Below, piece by piece: positions 55,601 through 64,000 of a DNA stretch of 64,000 nt. Source of the DNA: Saprospiraceae bacterium. Lineage in GTDB: Bacteria > Bacteroidota > Bacteroidia > Chitinophagales > Saprospiraceae. Made by a program: the position numbers and the translations under genes. The stretch is taken from the NCBI GenBank assembly GCA_016715405.1, contig JADKAE010000020.1:41813-105812 (forward strand), given 5' to 3'. Position 1 is the stretch's first letter; the number at the start of each line of letters is the position of its first letter. Below the pieces are notes generated by a model that saw only the letters and a program-made list of their open reading frames with translations, was not told where the DNA came from and did no database searches.

Positions 55601-57082
55601 GCCACAACAGCCACGGATAACTGCCCCGGCGCCGTGACAAAAACGGCTTTGACAACCGGAACCTGCTCGGCAGTGATCACCGTAACGGGCGCCGACGGCT
55701 GCGGCAATAGCGCCAGCGTGACTTACAATACGCGCATCGACAATACGGCGCCGACCGTCACTGCGGGTACGATAGCGGCTTGCTACCCGACGGTAGCGGC
55801 AGCCGAAGCCGCCGCCCTGGCAGCCACAACAGCCACGGATAACTGCCCCGGCGCCGTGACAAAAACGGCCTTGACAACCGGAACCTGCTCGGCAGTGATC
55901 ACCGTAACGGGCGCCGACGGCTGCGGCAACAGTGCCAGTGTGACTTACAATACGCGCATTGACAATACGCCGCCTACGGCTGTTTGCAAAAACGCGACGG
56001 TTTACATCCAAAATCCAGGCGGCTACGTGCTTCAGGTTGATGATGTGTACAATGCAGGCGCTTCCAGTGATAACTGCCCCGGCCCGTTGACCGTGACAAA
56101 TATCACGCCCAGTATGGTGACCTGCAACCAGGTGGGCCAAACGATACCGGTAACCGTGACCGTGCAAGACGGCTGCGGCAATAGCGCTACCTGCACCGCC
56201 CAGGTGACCGTACAGAAAGGAACCGGTTTGCCGGCAGGCTGGTCGGCTGCCAACATCGGGACAACCGCACAGGGAAGCTCTACCTCGGATCCTTGCAATC
56301 CAAACCCCACATTTATCCTGCAAGCCAACGGCTATACCACCAATACCAGCGACGTACAGCATAGCGTGTACCAAAACCTGTGCGGCAATGCTGAGATCAT
56401 AGCCCACGTATCGAATATCTCTACCATGGGCGGCTGGGCAGGCATCCAAATGCGGGAAACCACTTCGCAAGGCTCGAAAAAGTTTGCGATCAAAACGCAG
56501 TTGAATACGATCCTTAGAAGAGAAGCCCGTAGCGTTACCTTTGGGCCGACAAACGTATCGCAGATGGCAGTACCTCCATCGCATACCTGGCTGCGCATTA
56601 CCCGGGCGGGCAATGTCTTCACAGCATTTAGCTCAGCAGACGGCGTAAATTGGGATTTTAGAAGCGTGGCTACTATAGCAATGAATAGCTGCCTGCAGGT
56701 GGGAATATTTGTGGAAAGTATCAACAATACTACCACCACGCAGGCTTCGTTCGACAACGTATCCACTTCCGGAGGCAATCAGACGCTGGCAGAAGCTCCC
56801 AATTCGTATGGGATACAGGATATGGAAATGGCGCACGAAGTGAGCCTCTTCCCCAATCCCACTACCGGCGAGCTAAATGTCGCCCTAACGGCTTACGCCG
56901 GCCGCCCCGTGCGCCTGGAGGTCTGCAACCTGTTTGGGCAAGTCATGCACTACCTGGATATTGACGAGGTGCAACATGACCTTGTCAACATGGATTTGTC
57001 GGGTTATGCCAAAGGTACTTATCTGATTCGCGTTATATCAGACGGCGCGCCTTCCGTAACTAAATTGTTTAATATACAATAA
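52685..57082 (+). CDS. T9SS-secreted PPC-like/HYR repeat protein
   Basis: Intact, 1,465 residues, the longest unbroken frame here. The signal peptide ends CLGIQAQ. After an initial PPC-like sandwich come three 127-residue PPC-like repeats (GQEKVYSFTPTTTGVHQLQV; GTLTAGVQYYILLDAES) coded by a 381-bp DNA period. An FN3-like domain (~545-635) and HYR domains follow. Then come four 74-residue units (AGTIAACYPTVAAAEAAA ... ASVTYNTRIDN) in a 222-bp DNA array, a further HYR unit, the subtype-2 module (GGWAGIQMRETTSQGSKKF) and a sorting domain ([20 protein letters not shown]). The last ~170 bp match the ends of the genes at 31675 and 60576. A likely surface adhesin. Confidence 0.87.
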   Translation: MSNFTRFLLLITTCLFCLGIQAQTCPGSLGTTVNIASLPYNGTGLTTCGAGNELTSSNVTTCGSTSYFGGEDRVFIFTPTSSGSITISLTSSSSWIGMMLYNGCPFIGQGGACVDNIQSSGGSKTLTVTVTSGVTYYLVVDTWPSPTCIPSFDLSIPSPAGSADPCSSITTLSCGTAVSATPSGTGIWSVTTCGFSTPGQEKIYSFTPTTTGLHSLQVNSVSGGYIDYFYKAASGGCNSSGWTCIDDINFTGTITIGTLTAGVQYYFLLDPEGTGSYNHNFQIVCPVAVDPCAGITTLACATPTSVTLSGSGVWNNSTCFFSTPGQEKVYSFTPTTTGVHQLQVTSASGTGYMDYQYKAASGGCSSTGWTCIDDINFATTVTIGTLTAGVQYYILLDAESTTSSTQTFQIVCPVAVDPCAGITTLACATSTSATLSGSGVWNNSTCFFSTPGQEKVYSFTPTVTGVHNLQVTSASGTGYMDYQYKAASGGCSSTGWTCIDDVNFTGTFTIGTLTAGVQYYILLDAESTASSSQTFQINCPSLIPSCLSAPTSPTNGAAVCSPGPSTLSWPTAAGATSYEVYFGTSPTPPLYTTTSATSASVGSLPSGTYYWQIRPANSGGTASGCPIWSFSVDVTPPTIQCAVATLNPAANANCQYVVQDLTSFATANDNCGTTTISQTPTIGTTLGLGSTTLTLTATDGGGNTATCTINLSVTDQTAPTITNCPNNQNVLRNASCVAVLPNYTGFPTTADNCPGGVTVTQLPEPGTVINSTVTVTLTATDAAANPATCSFTATPVDQTPPTVSAGTIAACYPTAAAAEAAAIAATTANDNCPGMVTLTATTAGTCSAVVTVTATDVSNNSASVAYNTRIDNSAPTVTAGTIAACYPTVAAAEAAALAATTATDNCPGAVTKTALTTGTCSAVITVTGADGCGNSASVTYNTRIDNTPPTVTAGTIAACYPTVAAAEAAALAATTATDNCPGAVTKTALTTGTCSAVITVTGADGCGNSASVTYNTRIDNTAPTVTAGTIAACYPTVAAAEAAALAATTATDNCPGAVTKTALTTGTCSAVITVTGADGCGNSASVTYNTRIDNTPPTAVCKNATVYIQNPGGYVLQVDDVYNAGASSDNCPGPLTVTNITPSMVTCNQVGQTIPVTVTVQDGCGNSATCTAQVTVQKGTGLPAGWSAANIGTTAQGSSTSDPCNPNPTFILQANGYTTNTSDVQHSVYQNLCGNAEIIAHVSNISTMGGWAGIQMRETTSQGSKKFAIKTQLNTILRREARSVTFGPTNVSQMAVPPSHTWLRITRAGNVFTAFSSADGVNWDFRSVATIAMNSCLQVGIFVESINNTTTTQASFDNVSTSGGNQTLAEAPNSYGIQDMEMAHEVSLFPNPTTGELNVALTAYAGRPVRLEVCNLFGQVMHYLDIDEVQHDLVNMDLSGYAKGTYLIRVISDGAPSVTKLFNIQ
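53170..54300 (+). repeat. 381-bp PPC-like repeat, 3 units
   Basis: Units begin around GATCCCTGT at ~53170, 53551 and 53932 (period 381 bp). The second and third are nearly identical in DNA. Confidence 0.9.
55099..55986 (+). repeat. 222-bp HYR-type repeat, 4 units
   Basis: GGTACGATAGCGGCTTGC recurs at ~55099, 55321, 55543 and 55765, period 222 bp. The last three units are almost identical. A single related unit is present in the gene at 20757 (from ~21778). Confidence 0.93.
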
Positions 57083-57794
57083 TTGCTTTTTTTCCTTGTG
57101 TTATTTTGCAAGAGACGATTCATGATACATGGATCGTCTCTTTGCATTTCCTCTTCGCACAGCCAGGTTTTGGGCATGGCCTGAGCTTGGGCGCGAGGAT
57201 AATACCTAAAGTAATTATTTAGCAGGTATAAATTAACGCCAAAATAAGCGCAAAGGCCTTTACTTCTGATACCCCGGCCCCTAAAGGGGAGTATTTCCGC
57301 TATTAAGAAAACCCCGTTTACCAGAGGGGTTCCCCTTTAGGGGTTAGGGGTTTGGGTTGGCAATTTCCAGGTTAGGCTGTTAACCTGAATAGTTATTATT
57401 CCAAGTCCGTAAAAGTAATGTTATTTTATAGATGTAAATAATTGTTTGTGTTGACTAAAATCATTGCAAATCAAGTCTAAAGCATATATATTTTTTGATA
57501 AAAAATGGGTCTTTTTTTATTAAAACCAACCTAAAAATCAATTTTCAAAGGAGCCCGATAAATAGACCTGATAATCCTACCGCACTTGGAGTTTAAGTCG
57601 GCAATAGCTCCGCTGGAAGTTCTCAAAAAAACAAGCGGGATTACTATTCTAACCTATTTCAGACAATGAATGTATGCTGCCGGCATAAGCCAGGTGGCAT
57701 CTAAACGAGTCGGCGTGCGGTATAAATGCTACTGCCAGGGTCGCATATCAGAAAATTCACGAACTATTTGTTCGACCGCATATAAACACAAAAA
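57083..57794 (+). repeat. Duplicated intergenic leader, copy B, with terminator and inserts
   Basis: A terminator-like stem (AGAGACGAT/ATCGTCTCT, 57111-57141, weak T tail) starts the region. The shared block follows: the CAGCCAGG segment at ~57163, then a 193-bp insert (57208-57400), then the AT-rich leader shared with 39075-39302 and 63655-63882. Relative to the other copies a further ~160 bp (about 57563-57728) is inserted in the leader. No gene is seen. Confidence 0.8.
57208..57400 (+). mobile_element. MITE-like 193-bp element, copy 1
   Basis: Present here and at 63452-63643, partly at 60206-60342, but absent at the equivalent place near 39061 (empty site). Ends are weak inverted repeats (TAATTATTTAGCAGGT against TAATAACTATTCAGGT). 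Inside, CCCCTAAAGGGGA and TCCCCTTTAGGGG form a perfect long-range stem. There is no coding potential, so movement in trans is assumed. Confidence 0.6.
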
Positions 57795-60109
57795 ATGAAA
57801 ATCATGAATACACGACATCTATTCCTCGCATGTGCCCTCTGCATCCCCTTAGGGTTGTCAGCACAGAATATGTTTACCACGGGGAGCGCAACTTCGCTGG
57901 GCGCCAATACTTACCGGCTCACGCCCGCCTCTCAAGGTCAGGTAGGAGCCGTCTGGGGCCAATCATACGTGAATCTAAACCATGATTTCTGGATTAGCGC
58001 AGACATCAATTTGGGATCCATCAACAATGATGGCGGCGATGGTATGGCTTTTGTTTTTGAGGACCAGGACCTTTGCACAATGTCCGGCGGCGACGGCGGA
58101 GGCTTGGGATATGCCGGCATCAGCCCCTCAGTGGCCGTAGAATTTGATACTTGGTCTAATGATACCGATCCTGTAGCCGACCATGTCGGTATTCAGAAAA
58201 ACGGAGACTTTGTGCATAGTATTTCCAGCAGTATTGCCGGCCCGGTCGGCCTGTCCTATAACCTTGAAAACGGCAATTACCACCCCATTGTCATTTCTTG
58301 GAATGCCGGCACTAAATACATCACGGTGGTGTTGGATGGCGCCACCATAATTAATCAATATGCGGGCAATATTGTGACAGACATTTTTTCCGGAAACAAT
58401 CAGATTATCTGGGGGTTTACTGCGGCTACGGGCTCGGTTACCAATGACCAACGGGTCAGGATTAACCAGGTGTCTTATATAGAATCAGGTTTAGCTTATG
58501 CGGACCTTGACGGCGACGGTTATTACGTGTGCGGAGGGGATTGTGACGATACTAACCCGGACGTGCATCCCGGCGCCGGTGAAATACTCGACAATGGAAT
58601 CGATGACAACTGCGACGGCCTGGTAGATATCTTGGTCTACTGCACGCCCTATGATAGTTACGCATGTGAATATTTTTGGATAACTAACGTCACGCTGGCC
58701 GGCATCAACAATTCTTCGGATTGCGGGGCAGATGGGTACACTGATTTCAGGGCGCTTTCCGCTTCGCTTGAGCCGGGCGCCACTTATACTATCTCCATTT
58801 CCGGTTTCATCTTCCGTCATTATGAATACTGTGTATATGTAGACTGGAGCCGAGATGGAGACTTTGATGACAGTGGAGAGATGGAAGCATATCGTCCTTT
58901 GCTTACAGCCCAATTTCCGCTAATATTTCGGTACCAGGCGATGCTACAGGAAGCTATACCATGCGCGTTATTGCTGGTATCTACGATATCGAACCGTGTT
59001 ATATTTATTTTGGTGAGGCCGAAGATTACACGATTTTCGTTTGCCCTACAACAACTACCTATTATCGCGACAGCGACGGCGACGGCTACGGAAATCCCGC
59101 CGTCACCACCATCTCTTGCGCTGCGCCCAACGGCTTTGTGGCCAATAACGGCGACTGCGACGACGGCGATGCATCTATCAAACCTGGCGCTGCTGAAGTA
59201 TGCGACGGCAAAGACAACGACTGCGACGGCCAAATCGACGAACCGTCAGCCATCAGTTCGCCGTGGACGGCCGTTAATGTAGGCGCCGAAGCCCAGGGCT
59301 CCTCCTGGTTTGATTGCACAAATGGAGGAACCTTTACCCTGAACGCCAAGGGCTACACGACCACCACCATCGACGTACAGCACAGCGTATACCAAACCCT
59401 GTGCGGTAATGGAGATATTATCGCTCGTGTAGCGAGTATTTCTACCCAGGGCGGCTGGGCCGGCATTCAGATGCGGGAAAGCGCCTCGCAGGGGGCAAAG
59501 AAATTCACGCTCAAGACCCAACTCAATACGAACAATAGAAGAGAGGCTCGCACTGCTACTAATGGACCGACCAACAACTTACAAATACAGCGACCGTTCA
59601 CATACAACTGGCTGCGCATCACCCGGTCAGGCAATGTATTTGCAGCCTACCTCTCTGTTGACGGCGTAAACTGGGGGCAACCTGTCTCCAGTACAACTAT
59701 GACTATGAACAGCTGTATCCAGGTAGGTTTGTTTGTAGAAAGTACAAACAACACTATCACAACCCAGGCTACGTTCAATAATGTGTTCATTTCCGGAGGC
59801 AATCAACCGCTCGCTGAAGCTCCCTTCACACACGGCGTACCGGATATGGAAATGGCGCACGAAGTGAGCCTTTTCCCCAATCCCAGCACCGGCGAGCTGA
59901 ATGTAGACCTGCCTTCCTACGCCGGCCGGGCCGTGCGCCTGGAAGTATACAGCCTGCAAGGCCAACTGCTGCACTTCGCCGAAATACAGGAAGTCCAAAC
60001 CACGGAACGCCTCGACCTGTCGGCATACCCAAGCGGCATGTACCTCGTGAAGGTGAAATCGGAGGGCCTGCCCGATGTGAGCAAACGACTGGTATTGAGT
60101 AGGAGGTAA
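57795..60109 (+). CDS. T9SS-secreted L-type lectin/GEVED protein
   Basis: Start ATG 57795, signal peptide ending LGLSAQ. An L-type lectin domain spans ~residues 35-235 (GDGMAFVFEDQD; GLGYAGISPSVAVEFDTWSN; DHVGIQKNGD; metal and sugar loops look intact). A MopE repeat, one GEVED domain (YVDWSRDGDFDDSGE ... GEAEDYTIFV), another MopE repeat, the subtype-2 module and a sorting domain (SLFPNPSTGELNVDLPSYAG) follow. One frame break near 58895 separates the halves; the second half is good to the TAA at 60109. The last ~1.1 kb is almost the same as the gene at 39303. A secreted carbohydrate-binding surface protein is the best guess. Confidence 0.87.
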
Positions 60110-60575
60110 TGGTTGTGAACTGTGAACAGAAGACAAAGAAAATCTTATACCTCGCGCCGCCAGATTTTGGGCATGGCCTGAGCTCGGGCGCGAGGTATAA
60201 TGCCTAAAGTAATTATTTAGCAGGTATAAATTAACGCCAAAATAAGCGCAAAGGCCTTTACTTCTGATACCCCCGGCCCCTAAAGGGGAGTATTTCCGCT
60301 ATTAAGAAAACCCCGTTTACCAGAGGGGTTCCCCTTTAGGGGTATTCCTTGCATGTGCGCTCTGTATTCCCAGGTTTGTCAGCCCAGAATATGTTTACCA
60401 CGGGAGCGCAACTTCGTGGGGCGCCAAAGAATGGACCCCAGCGAGGACGGGCCGAGTGAAGGTTATAAAGGAGGAGATGTTGTCAGGCGATAAACCCGGC
60501 CCCGGGGTAACTGCTACCGGCGGCAGACAGTTGCCACGGGATACATACCGGTTGTCGCCGTCTAAAATGATATCC
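60110..60575 (+). repeat. Duplicated leader, copy C, with signal-peptide remnant
   Basis: The shared CAGATTTTGGGCATGGCC segment (~60162) and the first ~137 bp of the MITE-like element (60206-60342) are followed directly by a decayed copy of the lectin-gene signal-peptide coding region (60346-60425, related to TTCCTCGCATGTGCCCTCTG). The rest, to 60575, is unlike the other copies. The remnant has no start codon and lost bases. Confidence 0.75.
60346..60425 (+). pseudogene. Remnant of lectin/GEVED gene 5' end
   Basis: About 80 bp aligns with codons ~10-37 of the genes at 39303, 57795 and 63883 (AGAATATGTTTACCACGGG is shared). It has several small deletions and no initiation codon. It marks a former gene copy truncated when the beta-helix gene was placed here. 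Confidence 0.75.
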
Positions 60576-63324
60576 ATGAAAAAGCGATCTATTCATCTCC
60601 TGCTTCTGATATTACTCTCGTTTTGCAGCTGGAGTTCACTGCATGCCACGATCCGCTACGTAAAACAGGGTGGCGCCGGCGACGGCTCCTCCTGGACCAA
60701 TGCTTCCGGTGATCTGCAAGCCATGATCAACGCCTCCGGCGCCGGCGACCAGGTCTGGGTAGCTGCCGGCACCTACAAGCCCACCAGCGGCTCAAACCGG
60801 ACCATTTCTTTCGTCATGAAAAACGGCGTGGCCATCTACGGCGGCTTCCCCAACACGGGCAACCCCGGCATGGGCAACAGGAACTGGGCCACCCACGTGA
60901 CCACCCTCAGCGGCAATATCGGTACTGGTAGCAACGCAGACAACTCCTACCACGTCATCAATAACTCCGGCCTGAACAACACCGCTGTGCTCGACGGCTT
61001 TAACGTCACGGGGGAGTTCAGATTATGACGGCGGCGGGATGTACAACACCTACTCCTCTCCTACCGTTACTAATTGCAATTTCTCCGGAAATTCGGCATT
61101 TCACCAAGGCGGCGGGATGTACAACGGAACCTCCGCTCCGAAGGTGACCAACTGCAGTTTTTCCGGCAATTGGGCATCTTATGGCGGCGGGATGATGAAT
61201 GAGGAGGAAAGCGCTCCTCAGTTGACCAACTGCAGTTTTTCCGGCAATTCGGCTCTATTCGGCGGCGGGATATTCAATGAGGAGGAAAGCGCTCCTCAGT
61301 TGACCAACTGCAGTTTTTCCGGCAATTCGGCAGCTTATGGCGGCGGCGGGATATACAACTCTTCCTCCTCCCCGACGTTGATCAACTGCAGTTTTTCCGG
61401 CAATTCGGAAACTACCGGCGGCGGCGGGATTTACAACGAGGGCTCCTCCCCGACGGTGACCAACTCCATCCTCTGGGGCAACAGCAGCGGGATTGATGGA
61501 GATGGCACCGTCAAATACTCCATCGTGCAGGGCGGCTACGCGGGTACGGGCAACCTCGACATGGACCCGCTTTTTGTCAGCGCAGGCGACCTGCGACTGC
61601 AAACCTGCTCCCCGCTATCAACACAGGCAGGTAACGCCGCCGTCCCCTCCGGTGTCACCACTGATCTGGACGGCAACCCCGCTTCTTCAATAGCGGGGTG
61701 GTGGACATGGGGGCGTAAGGAGTTTCAGGGCAACCCGACCCCGTGGTCGCTGCCTGCCAGAGCCAAACAGTCACCCTGAACAGTATGAACGCCGCCACCC
61801 TGGCAGCCTCGGCGCTCGACAACGGCTCCACCGGCTGCGGTACGTTGTCCTTCACCGTAGGCGGACAGTCTTCAATGAATTTCACCTGCGCCAACATCGG
61901 CTCACAGCAATATACACTTACGGTTACCGATGCACGGGGCAAATGGCCACCCCTGCATGGCCACTGTGACGGTGCAGGGCAACACGCTGCCTACCATCAC
62001 CTGCCCGGCTACCCAAACTTTAATGCTGGGCGCCAACTGCACGGCGGCACTGCCCAATTACACAAGTTTGGCTACCACCAACGACAACTGCGGCGTGCAG
62101 AGCGTAACGCAATCACCCGCGGCGGGTACCTCCGTCTCCGGTGCAGGCGATATGATAGTCACCTTGACCGTCACAGACATCAACGGCAACAAGACCGAAT
62201 GTACCTTCACGGTCACCAAAGTGGACAATACGCTGCCCATGGTGCAGTGCTTCAATCAGACCCTCACCTTCAACGGCCGGGAAAGCTTTGCTTGGATACC
62301 GATGACCTGGCAGATGCCTCCGACAACTGCGGCATACAAAGTATCGTCCTCAATCCGGCTGTGATAACCCGTCAGCAGCTCGGCCAAACCGTACCGGTAG
62401 CCGTTACCGTTACAGACATCAACGGCAACATCTTCGCACCAGCCAGGTCACCGTCACCGGCCTGCCCTTGCGGCTGGAGTCAACCCGCGGCGTGAACTGC
62501 GCCAATGGCAGCAGCATAGCCCAACCCGGTCAACGGCGTATGGCGCCACGAGCACCAACTGCTATTCGAGCAATTTCAACAGTGACGCGGCGGCTTTTGC
62601 CCAACGCACGCTCTGCGGCGACGGCAGCATCACCGCGCAGGTGACCGGCATCAATGGTGACGGCTGGGCCGGTATTGTCATGCGCGAAAGCAATGCCCCC
62701 GGGGCCAGGAAAGCGCAGTTGATGACCAATCTGGGCAACCTTAGTCGCCGGGAATTCCGCACGACTATCAACGGAGCGGCCAATCCGCAGCAGTTCTCCA
62801 GCAACCAGCGCTACTGGCTGCGCATCGTGCGTATGGGCAATCAGTTCATCATGTACGTTTCTCCTAACAGTGCAGCCTGGTATTTAGTCGCTTCACAGAC
62901 TATAGCAATGCCCGGTTGTATCCAAATGGGATTGGTGGCAACCAACTACACAGCCAACAGCACTGTGACAGCCACTTTTGCCAATGTGAGCACTACAGGA
63001 GGAAACAGCAATCTGATTGGGGGAGGAGCTTCGGGCCACGAGCTTCAAGTTTCGAGTATGGATGATCCTGTGGAGTATGATTTTTGGCTATACCCCAATC
63101 CCACCACCGGCGAGGTCAATATCGATCTGGAGGATTACCGGAGCCGCGCTGTGCGCGTTGAAGTCTGCAACCTGTTTGGGCAAGTCATGCATTATCTGGA
63201 TATTGACGAGGTGCAGCATGAACCTGTCAACATGGATCTGTCGGGTTATGCCAAAGGTACTTATCTGATTCGCGTTATATCAGACGGCGTACCTGCCGTA
63301 ACTAAATTGTTTAATATACAATAA
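60576..63324 (+). pseudogene. T9SS-type PMP beta-helix protein gene, heavily frameshifted
   Basis: ATG 60576 starts a signal peptide (KKRSIHLLLLILLSFCSW). A beta-helix region (DQVWVAAGTYKPTSGSNRT) and PMP-like repeats (TNCSFSGNSAAYGGGGIYN) run to an anchor-Q end that is only readable across frames (DLDGNP ... VVDMGA). HYR-like domains and the subtype-1 module follow, and an intact tail carries the sorting domain ([18 protein letters not shown]). Breaks occur near 61015, 61682, 61730, 61738, 61945, 62290 and several between 62430 and 62560, where bases are missing relative to the gene at 45915. Density of damage is far above the rest of the window, so this is either a true pseudogene or a poorly assembled stretch. 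Confidence 0.75.
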
Positions 63325-63882
63325 TTGCTTTTTTTCCTTGTGTTATTTTGCAAAGAGACGATTCATGATACATGATCGTCTCTTTGCATTTTATACTTCG
63401 CACAGCCAGGTTTTGGGCATGGCCTGAGTTCGGGCGCGAGGTATAATACCTAAAGTAATTATTTAGCAGGTATAAATTAACGCCAAAATAAGCGCAAAGG
63501 CCTTTACTTCTGATACCCCGGCCCTAAAAGGGAGTCTTTCCGCTATTAAGAAAACCCCGTTTACCAGAGGGGTTCCCCTTTAGGGGTTAGGGGTTTTGGT
63601 TGGCAATTTCCAGGTTAGGCTGTTAACCTGAATAGTTATTATTCCAAATCCGTAAAAGTAATGTTATTTTATAGATGTAAATAATTGTTTGTGTTGATTA
63701 AAATCATTGTAAATCAAGTCTAAAGCATATATATTTTTTGATAAAAAATGGGTCTTTTTTTATTAAAACCAACCCAAAAATCAATTTTCAAAGGAGCCCG
63801 ATAAAGCAGTTAAGTGTTACTGCCAGGGTCGCATATCAGAAAATTCACGAACTATTTGTTCGACCGCATATAAACACACAAA
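63325..63882 (+). repeat. Duplicated intergenic leader, copy D
   Basis: Starts with the AGAGACGAT/ATCGTCTCT stem (63354-63383). The shared CAGCCAGG segment, a full MITE-like element (63452-63643) and the conserved AT-rich leader follow, up to the start codon at 63883. It lacks the extra ~160 bp of copy B. Confidence 0.85.
63452..63643 (+). mobile_element. MITE-like element, copy 2
   Basis: Same 192-193 bp sequence and same flanking sequence as 57208-57400. Because flanks are shared too, this copy was most likely duplicated together with the surrounding block rather than inserted independently. Confidence 0.6.
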
Positions 63883-64000
63883 ATGAAAATCATGAATACA
63901 CGACATCTATTCCTCGCATGTGCCCTCTGCATCCCCTTAGGGTTGTCAGCCCAGAATATGTTTACCACGGGAAGCGCAACTTCGCTGGGCGCCAATACTT
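63883..64000 (+). CDS. Start of a third lectin/GEVED-type secreted gene (3' truncated)
   Basis: 39 codons up to the window edge, nearly the same as the first codons of the genes at 39303 and 57795: signal peptide (HLFLACALCIPLGLSAQ), then NMFTTGSATSLGANT. What follows is outside the window, so whether it carries the lectin domain cannot be said. Confidence 0.85.
   Translation, partial: MKIMNTRHLFLACALCIPLGLSAQNMFTTGSATSLGANT

Noticed and set aside
54248..56584. A 778-residue open frame on the minus strand
   Set aside because: It is antisense to the repeat array of the intact 52685 gene. Cys/Arg/Gly-rich monotony is the mirror of repeated codons, and no motif or start signal supports it.
1..64000. 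Programmed frameshifting or recoding in the secreted genes
   Set aside because: Break points share no slippery motif or downstream structure, occur in both directions, and sister repeats lack them.

Overview
The window is a slice of a Bacteroidota chromosome, most likely of the Saprospiria type. This is inferred from gene content: ten proteins end in a type IX secretion (T9SS) type A sorting domain, two genes encode one-piece hybrid two-component regulators (propeller, Y_Y_Y, histidine kinase, receiver, AraC), and promoter -7 boxes follow the Bacteroidota form TAnnTTTG. Every gene I can support is on the + strand. I see no rRNA, tRNA, CRISPR array or recognisable transposase gene.

Region 1 (1-5940) is a planctomycete-type extracytoplasmic cluster: the C-terminal part of a PSCyt1/PSD1 protein (DUF1549-DUF1553), a small UPF0175 antitoxin-like gene, a DUF1501 protein and a membrane c-type cytochrome with LRR and sugar-binding-like modules. 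Region 2 (6374-27223) holds five very large secreted proteins in tandem. Region 3 (27365-52224) contains the two hybrid sensor/AraC genes, each followed by a secreted-protein gene (31675-38940 and 45915-49439, the latter followed 31 bp later by another). Region 4 (52685-64000) is a recently duplicated stretch with a lectin/GEVED gene pair member, a decayed beta-helix gene and the start of a further copy.

The secreted proteins form one modular family. The N-terminal part varies: beta-helix, L-type lectin, GEVED, BspA-type repeats, glycine-rich, PPC-like, or a beta-trefoil plus hydrophobic helical region. The middle is built from MopE metal-binding repeats and/or HYR-like domains. A conserved beta-sandwich (DUF1349/concanavalin-like) and the sorting domain close the protein. 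Near-identical DNA repeats (564, 381, 354, 348, 222 and 75 bp periods) show active internal duplication, and gene ends plus the following gene starts have been copied as blocks.

The most interesting signal is regulatory. Directly downstream of each sensor/AraC gene lie four 17-bp direct repeats with 21-bp phasing. In both cases the last repeat begins exactly 38 bp upstream of a TAnnTTTG box, in front of a secreted-protein gene. This looks like two paralogous sensor-operator-exoprotein units. The second target encodes an unusual lectin plus hydrophobic-helix protein.

Caveat: about thirty single-base indels interrupt otherwise good genes, mostly in homopolymers or within near-identical repeats. 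I annotate such genes as single CDS with the breaks described. Uncorrected long-read error is the likeliest cause, but some breaks may be real.
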